Part shown: piece by piece, positions 18,577 through 27,469 of the stretch
Numbering within the stretch: the first letter of the stretch is position 1
Layout of the letters: every line of letters begins with the position of its first letter
NCBI GenBank assembly: GCA_964394085.1
Contig: CAYMWF010000003.1
Coordinates: forward strand, 69,927-133,926
Length of the DNA: 64,000 bases
Origin: CAYMWF01 sp964394085 [NCBI: uncultured Gemmatimonadota bacterium]
GTDB lineage: Bacteria; GCA-2686955; CAYMWF01
Direction of reading: 5' to 3'
The notes under the pieces: generated by a model
Seen by the model: only the letters and a program-made list of their open reading frames with translations
Databases searched by the model: none
Told to the model about the DNA's origin: nothing
Translations under genes and position numbers: made by a program

Positions 18577-20297
18577 AAAGAGGTGATCAATTCCATCCTG
18601 AAGCCTTCGAAGCCCGGAACCTCGCGGCAGACGCCGCCGTGACAGAGTTTCCCCCCCCTGAGCGACCCGTACATCAAACTCAGGATATGCCGGTCGGATA
18701 TCTGAAAATCAGCTCCGGCCGAAGCATAACTGTTTTGAAGAGCTTCACCCGGCTGAGGGATATAGATTCCTTTCGCGAATTTTTTTCTGACTTTCAACTC
18801 GTTGGTGATTTCGGCGCTCACGTGGCAGGCGAACCAGGGTGATGCTTCAAACGAAAGAGTCAACACCCCATCCCAGAATCTGTGAGCATCTTCCGGGGAA
18901 TCATCGTCCAGCATGCCGGCCAGACGCTCGTCATCCACCTGCTGCAGTTCGACCGAGTATCCCAATGTATATCCATTGTCAGAAAAAACTTTAGCGGTCA
19001 ACCCGGTTGTCAGGTAAGAATACCTTGTGCCGGACTCAAGCTGTTCAAGATAATCCAGGATGATCTTGAACATATAACCGGATTCCAGTTCGATATCCGC
19101 CTCAAAGAATAGTTCCGTTTCAGGATCCAGATCGCGACGTCTGAACGGGACAATCTCGTCAGGTGCGATTTCAGATGATACTCCTCCTCCGAAACTGTAT
19201 GTCGAAAGATAGTTGGGGGAATAACTCCAGGTTGCCATCCAACCTGTTTCATCGTTTCTGTCGGTCTCTCTGTAATGCCTCGATAATGTAAGCAGATCCT
19301 GCTGTCTGCGGACAGGTGGAGGATCGAAGTAAGGAACGGTCTCACCGAGTGCCGGATTCCAGTATGTTTCGTTGAATTTATAGTACTTGTATTCCAGGTT
19401 GAAGCATACCTCGTCGAGGTACAGGTTGAGCCCGGAATAGAGCCCCTTGCCCTCCAGGGGCGGATCCCCACCCCCGAAAGTCCAGGAACGGGCGCCTTCA
19501 GCGTATGCACTGCCTATTCCGAAATCCACGTTACAGTGAACGTACCCTTTTTCATTCCGCTTACCCATATCGAAACCGCCGCCTGGAGCCACCGCAAGAG
19601 CGTCATCGACCCGAATATAACCACCACCTATTGCCGGCAGGGAGCCCGGCCTGAAAGCGACACCGACACCGCGGACGACATCGGAACCGGTAAAAGTCTC
19701 GTCTGCTCCGTCATCGAAAGGAACTTCCATATAGTTATGGAACTTCGCTTTGCCCGAAAAAAGCGTAACCCCTCCTTTTTCCCCTTCAAACCCTAGAAGT
19801 GTACCATCCAGTTCCCTGTCGATCTGCATCCCCGGATCTTCGAATAGATTCAGAGCGAGCCCCCGGCCGAAAAGCGCTGAAAAATCGCCTATCCTGCAGC
19901 GGAACCCGGCGTCCGAAAATTCAGCATGACGCTTCCTCAATTCCGAATACCTGACTTCTTGCGTATAGGAAGAGCCGAAATAGGCTCGGGATTCCGTATG
20001 GTAGCCCGGTTCGAGGATGTCCAGCCGACCGCCCAAGGTAAGGTTATCTATGGAAATATCGAGAGTGAGCCGGTTCTCGAGTACAGTGCGGGTCGAATCG
20101 GCAGTTCCGAATTCGGGCAGAGCTCCCCAATCGAAGAATGACTCCTTGCCATCCATGTATAGAAATTGATTCAATCCCGAATAATAGATCTCCGCGGAAT
20201 GAGCCGCCGGTGTTGCAAAAAGACAGAAACCCGTCATGATAAGAACCGACAGTGCTATTGAAATGCGACCCATCGAATCAGCAAGTAGTTTTGACAT
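18573..20297 (-). CDS. Outer-membrane beta-barrel-like protein (DUF6029-like)
   Basis: About 574 residues from the ATG at 20297, which gives a clean signal peptide (MSKLLADSMGRISIAL...FATPAAHSA). The frame is open a further 37 codons upstream, but that part lacks signal-peptide character and overlaps the tlpA-like gene. The mature part is rich in alternating aromatic and glycine strand patterns with no catalytic motif. It ends RGGKLCHGGVCREVPGFEGFRMELITSF, a C-terminal strand with final Phe typical of outer-membrane barrels; the CxGGVCR ending resembles the DUF6029 family. It is the last of three genes with the TlpA-like protein and the selenoprotein. Its stop codon lies inside the arm of the palindromic repeat. 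Confidence 0.75.
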   Translation of the reverse strand: MSKLLADSMGRISIALSVLIMTGFCLFATPAAHSAEIYYSGLNQFLYMDGKESFFDWGALPEFGTADSTRTVLENRLTLDISIDNLTLGGRLDILEPGYHTESRAYFGSSYTQEVRYSELRKRHAEFSDAGFRCRIGDFSALFGRGLALNLFEDPGMQIDRELDGTLLGFEGEKGGVTLFSGKAKFHNYMEVPFDDGADETFTGSDVVRGVGVAFRPGSLPAIGGGYIRVDDALAVAPGGGFDMGKRNEKGYVHCNVDFGIGSAYAEGARSWTFGGGDPPLEGKGLYSGLNLYLDEVCFNLEYKYYKFNETYWNPALGETVPYFDPPPVRRQQDLLTLSRHYRETDRNDETGWMATWSYSPNYLSTYSFGGGVSSEIAPDEIVPFRRRDLDPETELFFEADIELESGYMFKIILDYLEQLESGTRYSYLTTGLTAKVFSDNGYTLGYSVELQQVDDERLAGMLDDDSPEDAHRFWDGVLTLSFEASPWFACHVSAEITNELKVRKKFAKGIYIPQPGEALQNSYASAGADFQISDRHILSLMYGSLRGGKLCHGGVCREVPGFEGFRMELITSF

Positions 20298-20358
20298 CCG
20301 GTTACCCCCAACGTTTAAACCGCGATGATACTGACGACAGGTGTCGCCTGCGAAAATG

Positions 20359-20928
20359 TCAATCGGATTTTTCAGGTTCCTTTCCCTCTTCCCCGTCGGG
20401 TTTTTCACTCACGGCTTCGACACCCTCCCCGATGAGTTCCGCTATTTTCACTTCCAGTTCCTTTTCATCGCCGGGCTTGTATCCCGTATGCCGATAAACC
20501 ATCCTGTTCTCACCATCAAGTAGAACCAGGTGTGGAACCGCCGGGATATGAAGCTTCTTCTTCCCGTAAAGACCGTTCGGATCGAACAGGTAGGTAAAAC
20601 CGAAATTCTTGTTCTTGACGAACATTTTCGCCTTATTGATCTTTTCGGGCTTGTCGATGCTGATGGCCACGACTCTGAGTTTATCGGAACCGGTGGATTC
20701 CAGGATTCGTTGCAACTGGGGCATTTCCTTTTTACAGGGGCTGCACCAGGATGCCCAGAAGGTCACGATTATCGGACCTGTAAAATCTCCACGCACGGCA
20801 TTGAGGGACTCCTTACCGCCAGACATGTTCTCTAGCAGGAAGCCGGGCATGACGGCTCCATCCTCTGCGCAGACCGTAAGCGCCGAAATCAAAAGTAAAA
20901 AAGCGATCGGGATTATGCTTTTCCGCAT
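20359..20928 (-). CDS. TlpA-like periplasmic thioredoxin
   Basis: A 189-residue exported thiol-disulfide protein. A signal peptide (RKSIIPIAFLLLISALTVCA) is followed by a TlpA/AhpC-TSA-type thioredoxin fold. The redox motif is WCSPC in VTFWASWCSPCKKEMPQL (about residues 58-62), the KVVAISID-like strand reads RVVAISIDKPEK, and the cis-Pro loop is IPAVPHLVLLD. The tail after about residue 165 is acidic and low complexity (EKPDGEEGKEPEKSD). The ATG at 20928 follows GGAGG. It lies between the UGA-containing selenoprotein gene and the barrel gene and is likely cotranscribed with both, suggesting a shared extracytoplasmic redox role. The partner is not known. Confidence 0.88.
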   Translation of the reverse strand: MRKSIIPIAFLLLISALTVCAEDGAVMPGFLLENMSGGKESLNAVRGDFTGPIIVTFWASWCSPCKKEMPQLQRILESTGSDKLRVVAISIDKPEKINKAKMFVKNKNFGFTYLFDPNGLYGKKKLHIPAVPHLVLLDGENRMVYRHTGYKPGDEKELEVKIAELIGEGVEAVSEKPDGEEGKEPEKSD

Positions 20929-21031
20929 ACGGGTTCCTCCATCGGGGGCTTCGGGTGTCCGGCGGAATGATGTCGCACTCCGCCGGTTCGTTCAGGTTGG
21001 TGGAATGATATGGAAGGCCGAAGAAGTCGTC

Positions 21032-22726
21032 TTATTTGATCAACATCATTTTCCTGTCGATACGTTCGCCTCCTGTTTCCAGGGAGTAGATGTATATACC
21101 GCTCGATGACGGGGTACCCGTGGAAGAGCGACCGTCCCAGACCACACAGGAAGTTCCCCGCGCACGCCCGGATAACACGAAACTTTTTACTTCACGACCC
21201 GCGAGATCATAGATCACCAGGGTTGCATCACCGCTTTCACCCAGGGTAAACGGAATGGTGGTCTTCGGGTTGAAAGGGTTGGGATAATTTGATCCAAGGT
21301 GCGTGACCGCCGCTCCGGGAAGATCGGCGTCGTCATCGACCGAAGTAACCGTAATCGTAAAGGTATCAGGTATTACGTTCTGCTCGAGATCGGTGAATTC
21401 CTGAATGAATACTGCTTCGCCAGGTTCAACCTCTTCGTCGAATGCGACCTTCAACCCTCCGCCCTCGACGCGATCTTCCGGGGCGAGGTCGCCGAATGTT
21501 TCTTCAGGAACGATGATCAGTATTCCAGGAGTTGTCGTTGTAAGGACGGACTCTACCTGGTAGGCCGTTATCCCGCCGGGATTCAAAGCATACGTCGTGA
21601 GTTCGATGAGCTCCCCGGGTTGCACGATACCGTCTCCGTTGCCCCAGCTGCCGCCTTCCTGATCATCATCCACGATATAACCGTCATGTTCAATTATTAC
21701 CGGGCCTTTACGACCTGTCAGGACGGCTGCGCTGTATAACGTTCGCATCAGGGAATAGGAAGCGGTAAAAGTCATTTCCGCTTCTTCCGGTTCTTCGCCC
21801 GAGTAAAGGAAATGCACATCGATTACCAAGGAGCTGTCGGCTTCAAGCAACACCTCGCACGAGTCGTCCACGAAGTACCCGTCAACGAAGAACTTCCCTT
21901 CCCATTCGCCGCTTCCGGGAAGCAAGGACTTATCGAGCACCAGCGAGTAGTCGAGATCCATCCCGGTATCGTTTTCGAGATCAAGAGCTATAACCCGGTC
22001 GACATCGTCATCGGCGGTGACGAAACTCGATTCCCAGCTCAGGTTCGGTCTGAAAGCTCTCGCGGTCTGCAGGACCTCGCGGCTTGTTCGATCCTGGACG
22101 AAGGCTACAAGATAGCAGTTCGCCAGGTTCCATTCGGGATCAACGGAAATCGAGCCGCTGAAGCTCTCGGTTTCACCGTTGGAGCGCACGGTCACATCCG
22201 CTTCCTCCCCCGCCCAACGGGAGACGCCGTAATAGGAGGTGCCGCCGTATTCCACACCATCCTCAAGAAGAACAAATAGAACCTTGACGTTCGAGCCGGT
22301 GAAATCTTCCGTAACCCTGAGATCCAGGTCGAAATCGATTGTCGTATCAGAGAAATAGCCGTACAAGGACAATTTCAGCGGGCTTGATATAACGAAACGA
22401 TAGTTGAAATCGTCTTCGAAAGGCTTATATGCCGTCCTGATTCCGTCGAACTTGACGCTCGGGACCCCTGACAAACCATAATAACTGAACCTTGTATCGC
22501 AGAGGGGGATCGAGAAAGGGTCGCTTATGTGCCAGGCGATTCTCGCAATATCTGTTTTCGGTGTTTCCTCGACCAACTGGTCGAGTGCCACGGTCGTGGC
22601 CGGACAGTAAGGTCACCACGTGGCGGTGAAATATTCGACGAGGACCATGCGCTGGGTAGCGCCCGCTCCCGTCGCCAAAATGAATGAAAGAAGCAATATT
22701 GTCTGGATTACGAGTAGTTTCTTCAT
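21032..22726 (-). CDS. Secreted thioredoxin-like selenoprotein with FlgD/T9SS-like C-terminal domain
   Basis: One 564-residue gene interrupted by an in-frame TGA at 22613-22615, read here as selenocysteine 38. It starts at the ATG at 22726 behind AGGAG (7-nt spacing) with a signal peptide (MKKLLVIQTILLLSFILATG). Then comes VLVEYFTATW-U-PYC-P, a thioredoxin-type UxxC active site in the place where relatives carry CxxC. Downstream, SGVPSVKFDGI supplies the cis-Pro loop, so homology is continuous across the TGA in the same frame. Beta-rich domains follow. The C terminus (about 480-564) is a FlgD Ig-like sorting domain with LGSNYPNPFNPKTTIPF, VYDLAGREV-like and GIYIYSLETG motifs. Two hairpins just after the TGA are SECIS candidates, and selC lies 4.5 kb away. 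The alternative, an inactivated gene, is less likely. Confidence 0.85.
22568..22600 (-). promoter_or_regulatory. Candidate bacterial SECIS hairpins in the selenoprotein mRNA
   Basis: On the mRNA, GCCAC-GACC-GTGGC (22587-22600) begins 12 nt after the UGA. CUCGACC-AGUU-GGUCGAG (22568-22585) follows, with its loop about 34 nt after the UGA. The second has a 7-bp perfect stem and a GU in the loop, as in known bacterial SECIS elements. Which one SelB would bind cannot be decided here. Confidence 0.55.
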
Positions 22727-22842
22727 GACCTGTCTCCTGAATCTTGTCCGGGAACCCGGAACCTTTACCCGCAATGGAGCCGCGCCGGAAAAGGTCCCGA
22801 ACAACCGTATCCAAATGCCTGCCTGAAAGCCGGAACTTTATC

Positions 22843-24675
22843 TTATTCCACGGTAACGCTCTTTGCCAGGTTTCTCGGTTGATCCACGTCGCAGCCCCTG
22901 ATGACCGCCGCATGGTAGGCGAGCAGCTGAAGCGGAATAATTGAAAGAAGCGGGGTGATAAAATTCAACGTATTTGGAATATAGATCACCTGGTCCGCGA
23001 GCTTCCCGATCGTTTCGTCACCTTCCGAAGCAATCGCGATGATTTTACCCTTTCTAGCTTTGACTTCTTCTATGTTGCTGATGACCTTTTCATACACCGG
23101 GTCTTTAGGAGCGATGAAAACCACCGGCATATTCTCGTCGATAAGGGCGATCGGCCCGTGTTTCATCTCCGCGGCCGGGTAACCTTCCGCGTGAATATAC
23201 GAAATTTCTTTCATTTTCAATGCGCCTTCGAGCGCTATCGGGAAATGGTATCCGCGACCGAGATAGAGAAAATTGTGCCGGTCGGTATACATTGCGGCTA
23301 TTTTTTTGATTTCTTCTTCCTGGTCGAGAATGCTTCCTACCTGTTCCGGGATTTTCTTCAGAGCTTCGATGATGGCCATGCCGGTCGTGAAGGAAATCTT
23401 CTTCATTCTGCCCATAAGCAGGGTTATCAGAGCGATGGCGGTTACCTGGCTCGTGAACGCTTTCGTGGATGCCACTCCGATCTCGGGTCCCGCGTGAATA
23501 TAGATGCCACCGTCGCTTTCCCTGGCGATGGTGCTTCCGACTACGTTCGAGATTCCCAGTACCTTGAACCCTTTCCGCTGCGCTTCCCGGAGCGCGGCCA
23601 GGGTATCGGCCGTTTCGCCGGATTGGCTTACTGCAATAAAAATCGTGCCGGGATAATGCGGAGGGAACTTCCGGTAGCGGAACTCGGATGCATATTCGAC
23701 CTCGACATGGATATCTGCAAGATCCTCAAGCATGTATTCACCGACAAGCGCTGAATGCCATGAAGTTCCGCAGGCGAGGAAGACTACTCTTTTCAGATCC
23801 AGAAGTTCCTTTTCGGTCAAATTGAGACCCTGGAGCCTTGCTGTTCCCTCTTCTTCGATCAACCTGCCCATCATCGTGCCCTGGATTGTTGTCTTTTGTT
23901 CGTGGATTTCCTTCAACATGAAATGAGCGAAACCGCCTTTTTCGATCTGCTCTATTTCCCATTCCACGGATTCCACGGGTTTATCCACCGATTTTTTTTC
24001 GAGGTTGAATGTGCTGTAATCATCCCTCGTAATCCGGGCAATCTCGCCGTCTTCCATGTAAATGACATTCCGGGTATAGTTGATGATTGCGGCAACGTCG
24101 GAGGCAACGAATTTTTCATTTTCTCCGAGCCCGATGATCAACGGGCTTCCATTCCGGGCCGCCACGAGAACCCCGGGTTCCTTCGCGGAAACTACGACGA
24201 TCCCGTAAGTTCCCTCCAGCAGGAGCACGGCCTTCCTTACCGCTTCTGCCAGATCATCCTCGTAGTGTTTTTCGATCAAGTGAATGATTATCTCGGTATC
24301 GGTGTCAGATACGAATTCATGTCCTTCATCCTTCAGGAGATCCCTGAGGCTTTTGTAGTTTTCGATGATACCGTTGTGAGCGAGAGCGAGGTCGTTTCTA
24401 CAATCCGTGTGCGGATGTGCGTTCCTGGTTGACGGTTCTCCGTGGGTCGCCCACCGGGTATGGGAAATACCGATATTACCCGGGACTCTGCCCTTCTTCC
24501 GGAGCCGGGATTCCAGGACCTTTATCTTGCCCTGGGCTTTGACTATTTCAAGCTTGTTTTTATTTACAACAGCTACACCCGCAGAATCGTAGCCTCTATA
24601 TTCAAGTCGTTTTATACCGTTTACCAGAATGGGTAGAGCCTCGCGTCCGCCCAAGTATCCCACTATTCCGCACAT
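22843..24675 (-). CDS. glmS: Glutamine-fructose-6-phosphate aminotransferase (isomerizing)
   Basis: Makes glucosamine-6-phosphate, the entry point to amino sugars of peptidoglycan and lipopolysaccharide. The N-terminal class II glutaminase starts MCGIVGYLGG with the catalytic Cys at position 2, and includes RGYDSAGVAV and HTRWATHG. Two SIS sugar-isomerase domains follow, with FLACGTSWHSALVGEY, VSQSGETADTLAALREA and LGRGYHFPIALEGALKMKE. The C terminus is the usual PRNLAKSVTVE. Length is 610 residues, normal for the family. It lies just downstream of the glmM-like gene. No glmS ribozyme-like sequence is evident in the short leader. Confidence 0.98.
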   Translation of the reverse strand: MCGIVGYLGGREALPILVNGIKRLEYRGYDSAGVAVVNKNKLEIVKAQGKIKVLESRLRKKGRVPGNIGISHTRWATHGEPSTRNAHPHTDCRNDLALAHNGIIENYKSLRDLLKDEGHEFVSDTDTEIIIHLIEKHYEDDLAEAVRKAVLLLEGTYGIVVVSAKEPGVLVAARNGSPLIIGLGENEKFVASDVAAIINYTRNVIYMEDGEIARITRDDYSTFNLEKKSVDKPVESVEWEIEQIEKGGFAHFMLKEIHEQKTTIQGTMMGRLIEEEGTARLQGLNLTEKELLDLKRVVFLACGTSWHSALVGEYMLEDLADIHVEVEYASEFRYRKFPPHYPGTIFIAVSQSGETADTLAALREAQRKGFKVLGISNVVGSTIARESDGGIYIHAGPEIGVASTKAFTSQVTAIALITLLMGRMKKISFTTGMAIIEALKKIPEQVGSILDQEEEIKKIAAMYTDRHNFLYLGRGYHFPIALEGALKMKEISYIHAEGYPAAEMKHGPIALIDENMPVVFIAPKDPVYEKVISNIEEVKARKGKIIAIASEGDETIGKLADQVIYIPNTLNFITPLLSIIPLQLLAYHAAVIRGCDVDQPRNLAKSVTVE

Positions 24676-24770
24676 GCCGTTTCTCCTGGTTTCGAGTTCG
24701 CCGAAGCTCCGGAAACTCCTGTGGACTCCAGTTTTTTATCAACCGGTCTACGAAAGGACCGGCGGCAGAT

Positions 24771-26126
24771 TCAGCCGAGTGTCTTTTCGGCCCATTCAAC
24801 TATTTCAAGGGCGTGTTCACTGGTTTCGGCCTCTGCTATGATTCTCACAATCGGCTCCGTGTTGGAGCGTCTCACGTGGAGCCACCAACCTTCACCTTTC
24901 CAGTGGATGCCGTCCCTTTCATCGGTTTCCGCACTCCAGGGAATTTCCCGTATTGCAGGCGGCCATTCATCCAGATCCATTTCCACTTTTCTCTTCACCT
25001 GTGAGAACCGCGGTATTCTATCGATGATTGCCGAAACAGGCTCTCCGGACCTTGCTGATAATGTCAGGATGACCGCCATTGCTGCAAGCGCATCTCGTGT
25101 ATAGTGAACATCGGGCACAATCAGCCCGCCGTTCCCTTCGCCCCCCACCGAGGCGTCGATATCCCGCATATGATCAGCAACGTGGATCTCACCCACCGGG
25201 GTTCGGAAAACCTGTGCCCCGTACCGGGCGGCGACGTGCTCCACCATCATGGAGGTGGAAAGATTGGTAACTACGGGCCCGGGGTTTGAGGAAAGCACGG
25301 CTTCGGTTCCCAGGGCCAGAGTATATTCTTCACCGATCGGTGTTCCATCACCCGAAACGATGGAAAGCCTGTCACCGTCCGGATCGAGCGCGAAGCCTAT
25401 ATCGGAACCGGTTTTACAAACAAGTTCGCCAAGCTCGCCCAACCGCTCAGCTGTTGGTTCCGGATTACGGGGGAAAAGCCCCGTGGGTTCGATATACAGC
25501 CCCTCGATTTCGCAGCCCAGCGTATCAAGAAGTAATGAAGCCGAGGGACCTCCCGCGCCGTGAACCGTATCCAGAGCTACCTTGAATGAGCGACTGCGTA
25601 CGAGATCCGCGTCAACGGCGTGGGATTCCAGCACCCGGTCAATATGCCTCTCCGCGGCATCATCCACCGAAGCCGTGGATCCAAGCTCGTCCCACGCCCC
25701 GTGGACTCCTTCAAGATCCGGGGCGAAACCGATAAAAGTCCTCCCCTCCTCTTCCGTCAGGAACATGCCGCGCGGTCCAGCCAGTTTGAGCGCATTCCAT
25801 TCAACCGGATTATGTGATGCCGTTACGATCAGGCCCCCGGAGGCACCCGTCTCTTCGATCAGCCAGAGGGCGGCAGGCGTGGTGCATAATCCGGCGTCGA
25901 GCACTTCGGCGCCTGCGGATACAAGGCCGGCCGATGCAGCAGAATGAAGCATGGGTCCCGAAATGCGTGAATCCCTGGCCAGGACAATCCTGCCCCCGCC
26001 CAGAAACTTCGCGAATCGGGCACAGACATTCAGAACGATATCAGGAGTGAGTGCTGTGCCGATAATTCCCCGAATACCGGAAACACCGGTAACCAGCCTG
26101 TTTTTCCTCTCCATTTCTCCTTCCAT
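24771..26126 (-). CDS. glmM: Phosphoglucosamine mutase-like phosphohexomutase
   Basis: A four-domain alpha-D-phosphohexomutase of about 451 residues. The N terminus has GVSGIRGIIG, the catalytic phosphoserine loop is TASHNPVEWNALK, the metal loop is DPDGDRLSIV, and the sugar-binding loop is VGGEGNGGLI. The C terminus has RRSNTEPIVRIIAEA. The GEGNGG sugar loop differs from the GEQSGH of classical bacterial GlmM and resembles the archaeal and FCB type, so phosphomannomutase or phosphoglucomutase activity is possible. Its place directly before glmS favours the glucosamine role. I start it at the ATG at 26126, about 25 nt after ddl, with AGGAG upstream; the ATG two turns further in (26114) is possible. 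Confidence 0.88.
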   Translation of the reverse strand: MEGEMERKNRLVTGVSGIRGIIGTALTPDIVLNVCARFAKFLGGGRIVLARDSRISGPMLHSAASAGLVSAGAEVLDAGLCTTPAALWLIEETGASGGLIVTASHNPVEWNALKLAGPRGMFLTEEEGRTFIGFAPDLEGVHGAWDELGSTASVDDAAERHIDRVLESHAVDADLVRSRSFKVALDTVHGAGGPSASLLLDTLGCEIEGLYIEPTGLFPRNPEPTAERLGELGELVCKTGSDIGFALDPDGDRLSIVSGDGTPIGEEYTLALGTEAVLSSNPGPVVTNLSTSMMVEHVAARYGAQVFRTPVGEIHVADHMRDIDASVGGEGNGGLIVPDVHYTRDALAAMAVILTLSARSGEPVSAIIDRIPRFSQVKRKVEMDLDEWPPAIREIPWSAETDERDGIHWKGEGWWLHVRRSNTEPIVRIIAEAETSEHALEIVEWAEKTLG

Positions 26127-26151
26127 ATCCGCTTGCCGCTCCTGGTTATGA

Positions 26152-27264
26152 TTATGGTGAGTCTCTCCGTACGCAGTCTGCGCGAAACGATTTCGGATGC
26201 AGTGCATCCAGGCAAATCCTTTCCGCCAGCTCTCCGAATCCGATACCGGCCGCTTTCGCTGCCATAGGTACGAGGGAAGTATCCGTCATACCTGGTAGAG
26301 TATTCACTTCCAGAATGTACCAGTCATCATCCCTTTCGAGTCTAAAATCAACTCGTGCGAACGTTTTGCACCCCAGAAGCCTGAAAGCCTTTAAAGCATC
26401 GGAAGAAATACGGATGGCGCTATCAGTATGCAAATCGGCCGGGACCGTGTAACGGCTGCCACCTTTAGAATACTTACTCCTGTAATCGTACAGGTTACCG
26501 CCTGGATGTACCTCGACTACCGGAAGCGCGCGCCCCTCGAAAATCGCCACGGTGATCTCCCTGCCGGGGATATAACGCTCCACCAGGATATTTTCATCGT
26601 ACCGGGCCGCCAGTTTCAGAGCCGGCAGACGGTCCGTTTCGTTTTCCACCAGGGTCAGTCCGACCGTTGAACCCTGGCATGACGGTTTTACGATAAGAGG
26701 ATACCCGAAGCGGCCTAAAGCGGCGTCAAGCTCTTCAATCGTGTCGACATGACCGGGAAGGCCGACGGGAGAGCCGGTTCCGCGATGGCCATCAGGATCA
26801 CATGCTACAAGCGCGGAATCGACACTGAACCATTCCGGCGTCCGGAGTCCCGCCTGGATGAAGATTCGCTTCGACCGTATCTTGTCCATGGCGAATGCAC
26901 TGGCATGCATGCCGGAGCCGCTGTAAGGCACTCCGGCTGCATCGAGCAGCGCCTGAATCCCGCCATTCTCTCCACCGCCGCCGTGAAGAGCGATGAAAAC
27001 AACGTCGATCCCTTTTAATCCGCCGTCAGATATGAGGTGGAAAAAAGCCGGCGAAATATCCGGAGTGCTGTCATCGGGCGGATTTTCGGATATGGCCGTG
27101 TCGATGTCATCCGGGTTCTGACCAAGGTAAGGGGTTACGGAGGCGGGATCAAAAAGAAAGACTTCATGGTTGCGGTCGGAAAGTGCGGATGCAACAGCTT
27201 TGCCGGTATTGACGGATACATCCCTCTCTTCGGAGCCACCTCCAAGCAGTACAGCGATTTTCAT
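26152..27264 (-). CDS. ddl: D-alanine-D-alanine ligase
   Basis: Forms the D-Ala-D-Ala dipeptide for peptidoglycan with ATP. The N-terminal domain has KIAVLLGGGSEERDVSVNTG, and HGGGGENGGIQALLDAAGVPYSGSG is the classic ligase signature. The ATP-grasp part has YPLIVKPSCQGSTVGLT, and EVNTLPGMTDTSLVPMAAKAAG closes the metal and substrate site. Length is 370 residues, typical. The glmM-like gene and glmS follow directly, making a small peptidoglycan-precursor cluster. Confidence 0.97.
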   Translation of the reverse strand: MKIAVLLGGGSEERDVSVNTGKAVASALSDRNHEVFLFDPASVTPYLGQNPDDIDTAISENPPDDSTPDISPAFFHLISDGGLKGIDVVFIALHGGGGENGGIQALLDAAGVPYSGSGMHASAFAMDKIRSKRIFIQAGLRTPEWFSVDSALVACDPDGHRGTGSPVGLPGHVDTIEELDAALGRFGYPLIVKPSCQGSTVGLTLVENETDRLPALKLAARYDENILVERYIPGREITVAIFEGRALPVVEVHPGGNLYDYRSKYSKGGSRYTVPADLHTDSAIRISSDALKAFRLLGCKTFARVDFRLERDDDWYILEVNTLPGMTDTSLVPMAAKAAGIGFGELAERICLDALHPKSFRADCVRRDSP

Positions 27265-27469
27265 TACCAGACTTCCGTCAACCAGGAAAACACCTCGAGA
27301 AGTTCTCCGTGGAATCGATCATTTTTCGCTAATTTCCGTATTTTGCATATTTGTGCGGAAAATCGACGACTAAGAACAGAGTCGGGAATCGCGTCCCGGG
27401 CGACTCCATTCTGAAATGTGGCCGAGAGGATGAGGACCTGTCAAGGGAAACTTTACCGACCACTGGCGG

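Noticed and set aside
18501-18842. Plus-strand frame of 113 codons
   Set aside because: It runs through half of the palindromic repeat and then antisense to the barrel gene; it has no protein-like features.
20298-20408. N-terminal 37-codon extension of the barrel gene
   Set aside because: It overlaps the tlpA-like gene and lacks signal-peptide character; the ATG at 20297 gives a normal signal peptide.
22613-22615. The TGA in the thioredoxin-like gene as a nonsense mutation or sequencing error
   Set aside because: The frame and homology continue unbroken on both sides, the TGA sits at the exact position of the catalytic Cys, candidate SECIS hairpins follow, and selC is present. Sec is the simpler reading, though a search for selA/selB/selD is still decisive.
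24743-24762. Hairpin CCGGTC/GACCGG after the glmM-like gene
   Set aside because: The stem is only 6 bp and is followed by TTGATAAAAA on the transcribed strand, not a T run, so it is not an intrinsic terminator.
24676-24770. Possible glmS ribozyme before glmS
   Set aside because: The leader is under 100 nt and lacks the conserved core expected of that ribozyme.
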